A stretch of 64,000 nt of DNA from Actinomycetota bacterium (lineage in GTDB: Bacteria > Actinomycetota > Acidimicrobiia > Acidimicrobiales > Ilumatobacteraceae): the NCBI GenBank assembly GCA_016700055.1, contig CP064997.1, positions 3,100,001 through 3,164,000 of the forward strand. Direction: 5' to 3'. The notes below the pieces were generated by a model. It had not been told where the DNA came from and did not search any database. It was given only the letters and a program-made list of their open reading frames with translations. Positions within the stretch are counted from its first letter, which is position 1. The number at the start of each line of letters is the position of its first letter. This document shows, in pieces, positions 60,937 through 64,000 of the stretch. A program made the translations under genes and the position numbers.

Positions 60937-61607
60937 CCGGGGTCGACACGTTCCTCGCCGGCTCGGGCCCCGCGAGCCGGGCGTTCTACCAGTTCATGCG
61001 CTTCCTCGTCGTCACGTTCTGCAGGTTGTACCTGCGCCAGTCCGTGGAGGGCCGCGAGCACGTGCCGACGTCGGGTGCGTTCGTGCTCGCGCCGGTGCAC
61101 CGTTCGTACGTCGACACGCCCATCGTGGCCTCGGCCACTCGCCGGCGGATGCGCTACATGGGCAAGGACACGCTCTGGCACAGGCCGCGTTTTGGCTGGA
61201 TGCTGTCTGCGCTCGGGGCCTTCCCGGTGAGCCGCGGCAAGGCCGACCGCGAAGCGCTCATGCGCTGCATCGAGGTGCTCCGGGCGGGCGAGCCGCTGGT
61301 GCTGTTCGCCGAGGGCGAGCGGAAGTGCGGCCCGATCGTGCAACCGCTGTTCAACGGCGCCGCATATGCCGCTTGCAAGGCCAACGTGCCGATCGTGCCC
61401 GTCGGGATCGGCGGCAGCGAGCGAGCGATGCCGAAGGGCGCCAAGTTCGTCTATCCCCGCAAGGTGCACATGATCATCGGCGCGCCGATCCACCCCCGGG
61501 TCGACGGCAGCGGGCGCGCGCCGCGCGAGGCGGTGAAGGAGCTGTCGGCTGAGCTCCACGCCGAGATGCAGCGCCTGTTCGACGCCGCCCAAGCCCGGGT
61601 CGGCTGA
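60933..61607 (+). CDS. 1-acyl-sn-glycerol-3-phosphate acyltransferase (PlsC-like)
   Basis: A 224-residue acyltransferase with HRSYVD (His56, Asp61), LSALGAFPVSRG, FAEGER and VPVGIGG blocks of the PlsC family, making phosphatidic acid from lysophosphatidate. GTG overlaps the cmk stop (GTGA). Cmk-PlsC adjacency is common in actinobacteria. Confidence 0.9.
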
Positions 61608-61612
61608 CAACG

Positions 61613-61675
61613 CCCCCCGTTCTCGGTCGGATGAGTCGCGCTATGTGTCACAAATCCGACCGAGAAACTTGGGGG
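61613..61675. repeat. palindromic repeat element, copy 2
   Basis: TTCTCGGTCGGAT (61620-61632) and its exact complement (61654-61666) around a 21-nt loop nearly identical to copy 1 at 29291-29345 (one difference, G to A at the last loop base). An outer CCCCC/GGGGG (61613-61618 with 61671-61675) extends the structure. It starts 5 bp after the plsC stop and may also end that transcript. Confidence 0.7.
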
Positions 61676-61686
61676 AAGGGGCGCTC

Positions 61687-62949
61687 TCAGGCGCCGGCGT
61701 AGTACGCGGCGAGGGCCGCCTGCAGGTGCAGGGGGTCGTCTGCGCCGCAGAGCTCACGTGCCGAGTGCATGGAGAGCTGGGGCACCCCGACGTCGACCGT
61801 GGCGATGCCGAGCCTCGTCGCGCTGAGCGGGCCGATGGTCGAGCCGCAGGGCATGTTGTTGCGGCTCACGAACACCTGCCACGGGACCCCCGCCGCCTCA
61901 CATGCGCGCTGGAAGACCGCCGCGGTCTCGGCCGAGGTCGCGTAGCGCTGGTTGCTGTTCAGCTTCAGCGCCGGACCGTGGTTGACGAGAGGACAATGGT
62001 CGGGCTCGTGGCGTTCGGGGTAGTTGGGGTGCACGGCGTGGGCGTTGTCGGCCGAGATGCAGGTGCTGGCCGCGAACGCGCGGTGCAGGTGCTCGCGGCC
62101 GCCGCCCGCGGCGAGCACGAGCCGTTCGAGCACGGTCTCGAGCAGCGGCCCGCTGGCGCCGACGGAGCTCTGCGAGCCGACCTCTTCGTGGTCGAACAGC
62201 GCGACGACTCGCCACGTTCCATCGTCGAGCTGAGCGCAGGAGCGAAGCGCCGTGGTCGCCGCCCAGCAGGACACCAGGTTGTCGAGGCGCCCGCTCGCGA
62301 AGAGCGTGCGGTCGGCGCCGAGCACCGCTGCCGGTGTGATGTCGTAGAGGCAGAGCTCCCAGGCCGCCAGTGCCCCCCTTTCGAGGGACGCCATCGCGGC
62401 GATCCACTCGGCGAACTCACCGGGAGCGAACTTGCCGGTGCCCCACACCGGGGTGAGGTGAGCCTGGCGGTCGAGCTTCAGCCCTCTTTCGCCGACGTCG
62501 CGGTCGAGGTGGATCGCGAGCTGGGGAACACGGGCCACCGGTTCGTCGACACGGACGAGGCGCGCCGTCCCGTTGCGCTCGACGAGGCGTCCGGCGACTC
62601 CGAGATCGCGGTCGAGCCAGGAGTTGGTGAGTGCGCCCCCGTACACCTCGACGCCGAGCTGGCGCCAGCCGAGCCTGCCCGTGTCGGGCAGCGGCTTCAC
62701 ACGCAGCCCGGGCGAGTCGGTGTGCGCTCCGACGATGCGGAACGAGCCCGGGATCGAACCGTCCCCACACCACGCGACGAGAGCGCCGCCGCGGATCACG
62801 TAGCCGCGCGGCACGCTCGTCCACGGGGCCGCCGCCTCGTCGACGGCGATGTAGCCCTCGGCGTCGAGCATGGCTGCCGCGGAGGAGACGGCGTGCCACG
62901 GCGACGGGGAGGCATCGAGGAAGCCGGCAAGCGCGTCGACGGAGGTCAC
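61687..62949 (-). CDS. M18-family aminopeptidase
   Basis: A 420-residue zinc aminopeptidase: VGAHTDSPGLRVKP, ASGRLDNLVSCW, VVALFDHEEVGSQSSVGA, CISADNAHAVHPNY and a closing MHSARELCG, all M18 metal and catalytic blocks. It removes acidic or other amino-terminal residues from peptides. GTG 62949 overlaps the stop of the histidine phosphatase (GTGA). Confidence 0.92.
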   Translation of the reverse strand: MTSVDALAGFLDASPSPWHAVSSAAAMLDAEGYIAVDEAAAPWTSVPRGYVIRGGALVAWCGDGSIPGSFRIVGAHTDSPGLRVKPLPDTGRLGWRQLGVEVYGGALTNSWLDRDLGVAGRLVERNGTARLVRVDEPVARVPQLAIHLDRDVGERGLKLDRQAHLTPVWGTGKFAPGEFAEWIAAMASLERGALAAWELCLYDITPAAVLGADRTLFASGRLDNLVSCWAATTALRSCAQLDDGTWRVVALFDHEEVGSQSSVGASGPLLETVLERLVLAAGGGREHLHRAFAASTCISADNAHAVHPNYPERHEPDHCPLVNHGPALKLNSNQRYATSAETAAVFQRACEAAGVPWQVFVSRNNMPCGSTIGPLSATRLGIATVDVGVPQLSMHSARELCGADDPLHLQAALAAYYAGA

Positions 62950-63563
62950 TGGTGGAGACCCGTCGGCAGCCCGGTGCCGCGCAGGTGCGCGGTCTCGTTG
63001 ACCGTCACGATCGAGCGCTGACCGCTGCCCGCCGCGGCCACCCGGTGGATCGAGGTGTAGTTCGGGTAGAAGAAGCCCATCGAGTTGGGCGTGCCGAGGA
63101 CGTGGGCGAGGTAAGCGTTGATCACGCCGCCGTGGCAGACGACGGCGATCTTCTGCGACGGGTGGGCATCGACGAGGCGCTCGATGGCGTCGACACAGCG
63201 TCGGACGAAGATGTCGGGACTCTCGTCGTCGACCGGCCACTCCCCGTTGAGCAGCGCGTGCCAGCGCGGGTCGTTCTCGGCCTTCAGCTCCTCCACCGGG
63301 ACGTACTCGTTCGAGTTGCGGTCCCACTCGGCGACTGCGTCCTCGATCACGACGCTGAGCTCCTGGGAGAGCGCGATCGGTTCTGCGGTCTGCCGGGCCC
63401 GCTGCAGCGGGCTGGCGTAGATCGCGTGAAGCCGCTCGGCGGCGAGGTAGTCGGCGAGGTGCTCTGCCTGCTGGCGGCCGGCCGCGGAGAGCTCCGGGTC
63501 GGCGACACCGCTCTCCAACTCGCGGCGCACGGGCAGCGCGTGGCGTACCAGCAGCAGCTCCAT
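62946..63563 (-). CDS. histidine phosphatase (phosphoglycerate mutase family)
   Basis: A 205-residue phosphatase: LLLVRHALPV with the phospho-His, ASPLQRARQTAE, and VVCHGGVINAYLAHVLG with the second His. An intact relative of the frameshifted gene at 39704. ATG 63563 is 20 bp from the divergent pyruvate kinase start. Substrate unknown. Confidence 0.87.
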   Translation of the reverse strand: MELLLVRHALPVRRELESGVADPELSAAGRQQAEHLADYLAAERLHAIYASPLQRARQTAEPIALSQELSVVIEDAVAEWDRNSNEYVPVEELKAENDPRWHALLNGEWPVDDESPDIFVRRCVDAIERLVDAHPSQKIAVVCHGGVINAYLAHVLGTPNSMGFFYPNYTSIHRVAAAGSGQRSIVTVNETAHLRGTGLPTGLHQ

Positions 63564-63570
63564 GGGGGAC

Positions 63571-63576
63571 TAGATA
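63571..63576. promoter_or_regulatory. shared divergent -10-like TAGATA/TATCTA
   Basis: TAGATA on plus lies 7 nt before GTG 63584; its complement TATCTA lies 7 nt before ATG 63563. The 20-bp intergenic region is symmetric around this hexamer. Confidence 0.45.
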
Positions 63577-63583
63577 AGCAGGT

Positions 63584-64000
63584 GTGAACCGTCGCACGAA
63601 GATCGTGGCCACCCTCGGACCGGCTACCGACCGAGGCGGCTGTCCCGACGAGCTCGTCGCCGCGGGCGTCGACGTGGTGCGGCTGAACCTGAGCCACGGA
63701 ACCCTCGACGAGCACCGCGCCCGGATCGCGGCGGTGCGCTCCGCGGCCGAGCGGGCGGGCCGCGTCGTCGCCGTTCTCGCCGACCTCCCCGGCCCCAAGC
63801 TGCGTGCGGGGGAGATGCCGAGCGGCGGGGTGGACCTCGCTGCGGGCGCAGTCGTCGGACTGACCTTCGGTGAGGGGCCGAGCACCGCGTCGACGATCTC
63901 GGTGGACTACCCCGGCCTGGCGGAAGACCTCGCCGCCGGCGATCGGGTGGTGATCGGCGACGGGTCGATCGTGATGGAGGTAGATGCGGTGGCCGGCGAG
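63584..64000 (+). CDS. pyk: pyruvate kinase, amino-terminal part
   Basis: 139 codons run off the right edge. RRTKIVATLGPATD, GVDVVRLNLSHGT and LADLPGPKLRAGE are the conserved opening blocks of pyruvate kinase, which makes ATP and pyruvate from phosphoenolpyruvate. GTG 63584 is placed by the adjacent TAGATA. Confidence 0.92.
   Translation, partial: MNRRTKIVATLGPATDRGGCPDELVAAGVDVVRLNLSHGTLDEHRARIAAVRSAAERAGRVVAVLADLPGPKLRAGEMPSGGVDLAAGAVVGLTFGEGPSTASTISVDYPGLAEDLAAGDRVVIGDGSIVMEVDAVAGE

Noticed and set aside
61600..61680. Small peptides starting within the palindromic repeats (similar at 29300 and 61640)
   Set aside because: The similar openings arise only because the repeat DNA is duplicated; frames diverge right outside the element.

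Overview
The window is a gene-dense, very high-GC stretch of actinobacterial chromosome. GTG/TTG starts are common, mRNAs look leaderless, and the gene content includes an F420-type luciferase-like oxidoreductase, DUF2510 and 13E12/DUF222-HNH proteins, GuaB1, and a secreted CAP protein with GVP...LIVDV...DTR-type repeats. Together these suggest an Acidimicrobiia-like organism (Ilumatobacter or relatives). That placement is inferred from gene content, not from a marker gene. No rRNA, tRNA, CRISPR array, prophage or insertion sequence is visible, and no gene-free stretch exceeds about 250 bp.

Layout. 1-6.9 kb: start of a LigD-type polymerase gene (cut by the left edge), a biotinyl-carboxyltransferase fusion, a membrane protein, formate-THF ligase, an SOS-controlled 13E12/HNH protein and a glycyl-radical activase. 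6.9-22 kb: a leftward block of 12 genes, mostly overlapping. It encodes two molybdenum hydroxylases (an XdhD-like [2Fe-2S]-Mo fusion and a three-subunit XdhABC type), an SsnA-like amidohydrolase, a luciferase-like enzyme, a second amidohydrolase, carbamate kinase, a cyclic-2,3-DPG-synthetase-like P-loop protein, D-specific and L-type/allantoate carbamoyl amidohydrolases, and a membrane-anchored protein. This resembles the E. coli xdhD-ssnA-yqeA region and is best read as an N-heterocycle (purine or hydantoin-like) catabolic locus. 22-34.5 kb: class III aminotransferase, TauE-like permease, lysoplasmalogenase-like protein, MBL hydrolase, a ProA-like dehydrogenase, the CAP-repeat protein, an FAD oxidase with PanC, a P1 peptidase, a hexapeptide acyltransferase and a DoxX pair. 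34.5-49.8 kb: a heterodimeric ABC exporter, two SDRs, a DUF2510 protein, a frameshifted histidine phosphatase, aldehyde dehydrogenase, methyltransferase, lipoprotein, a TetR-SnoaL fusion, a lipocalin-like protein, heme A synthase, nitronate monooxygenase and an EamA exporter. 49.9-55.5 kb: a branched-chain amino-acid-type ABC importer (livHMGF) facing its substrate-binding protein across a strong terminator. 55.7-64 kb: enoyl-CoA hydratase, J-domain protein, Sua5, alpha/beta hydrolase, GuaB1-Cmk-PlsC, an M18 aminopeptidase/histidine phosphatase pair and the start of pyruvate kinase.

Most unusual points. (1) The substrate-binding protein at 54110-55528 looks circularly permuted: the part that normally ends the LivJ fold follows the lipoprotein linker and the normal amino-terminal part comes last. 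(2) LivH carries an extra signal-anchored, transthyretin-like extracellular domain. (3) The Mo-hydroxylase/amidohydrolase/carbamate-kinase locus includes a luciferase-like enzyme and an SsnA lacking its amino-terminal domain. (4) About 20 genes have a TAnnnT hexamer 6-9 nt upstream of the start codon, which supports leaderless transcription and was used here to choose starts. (5) A palindromic element with an identical 20-nt loop occurs twice, 32 kb apart.
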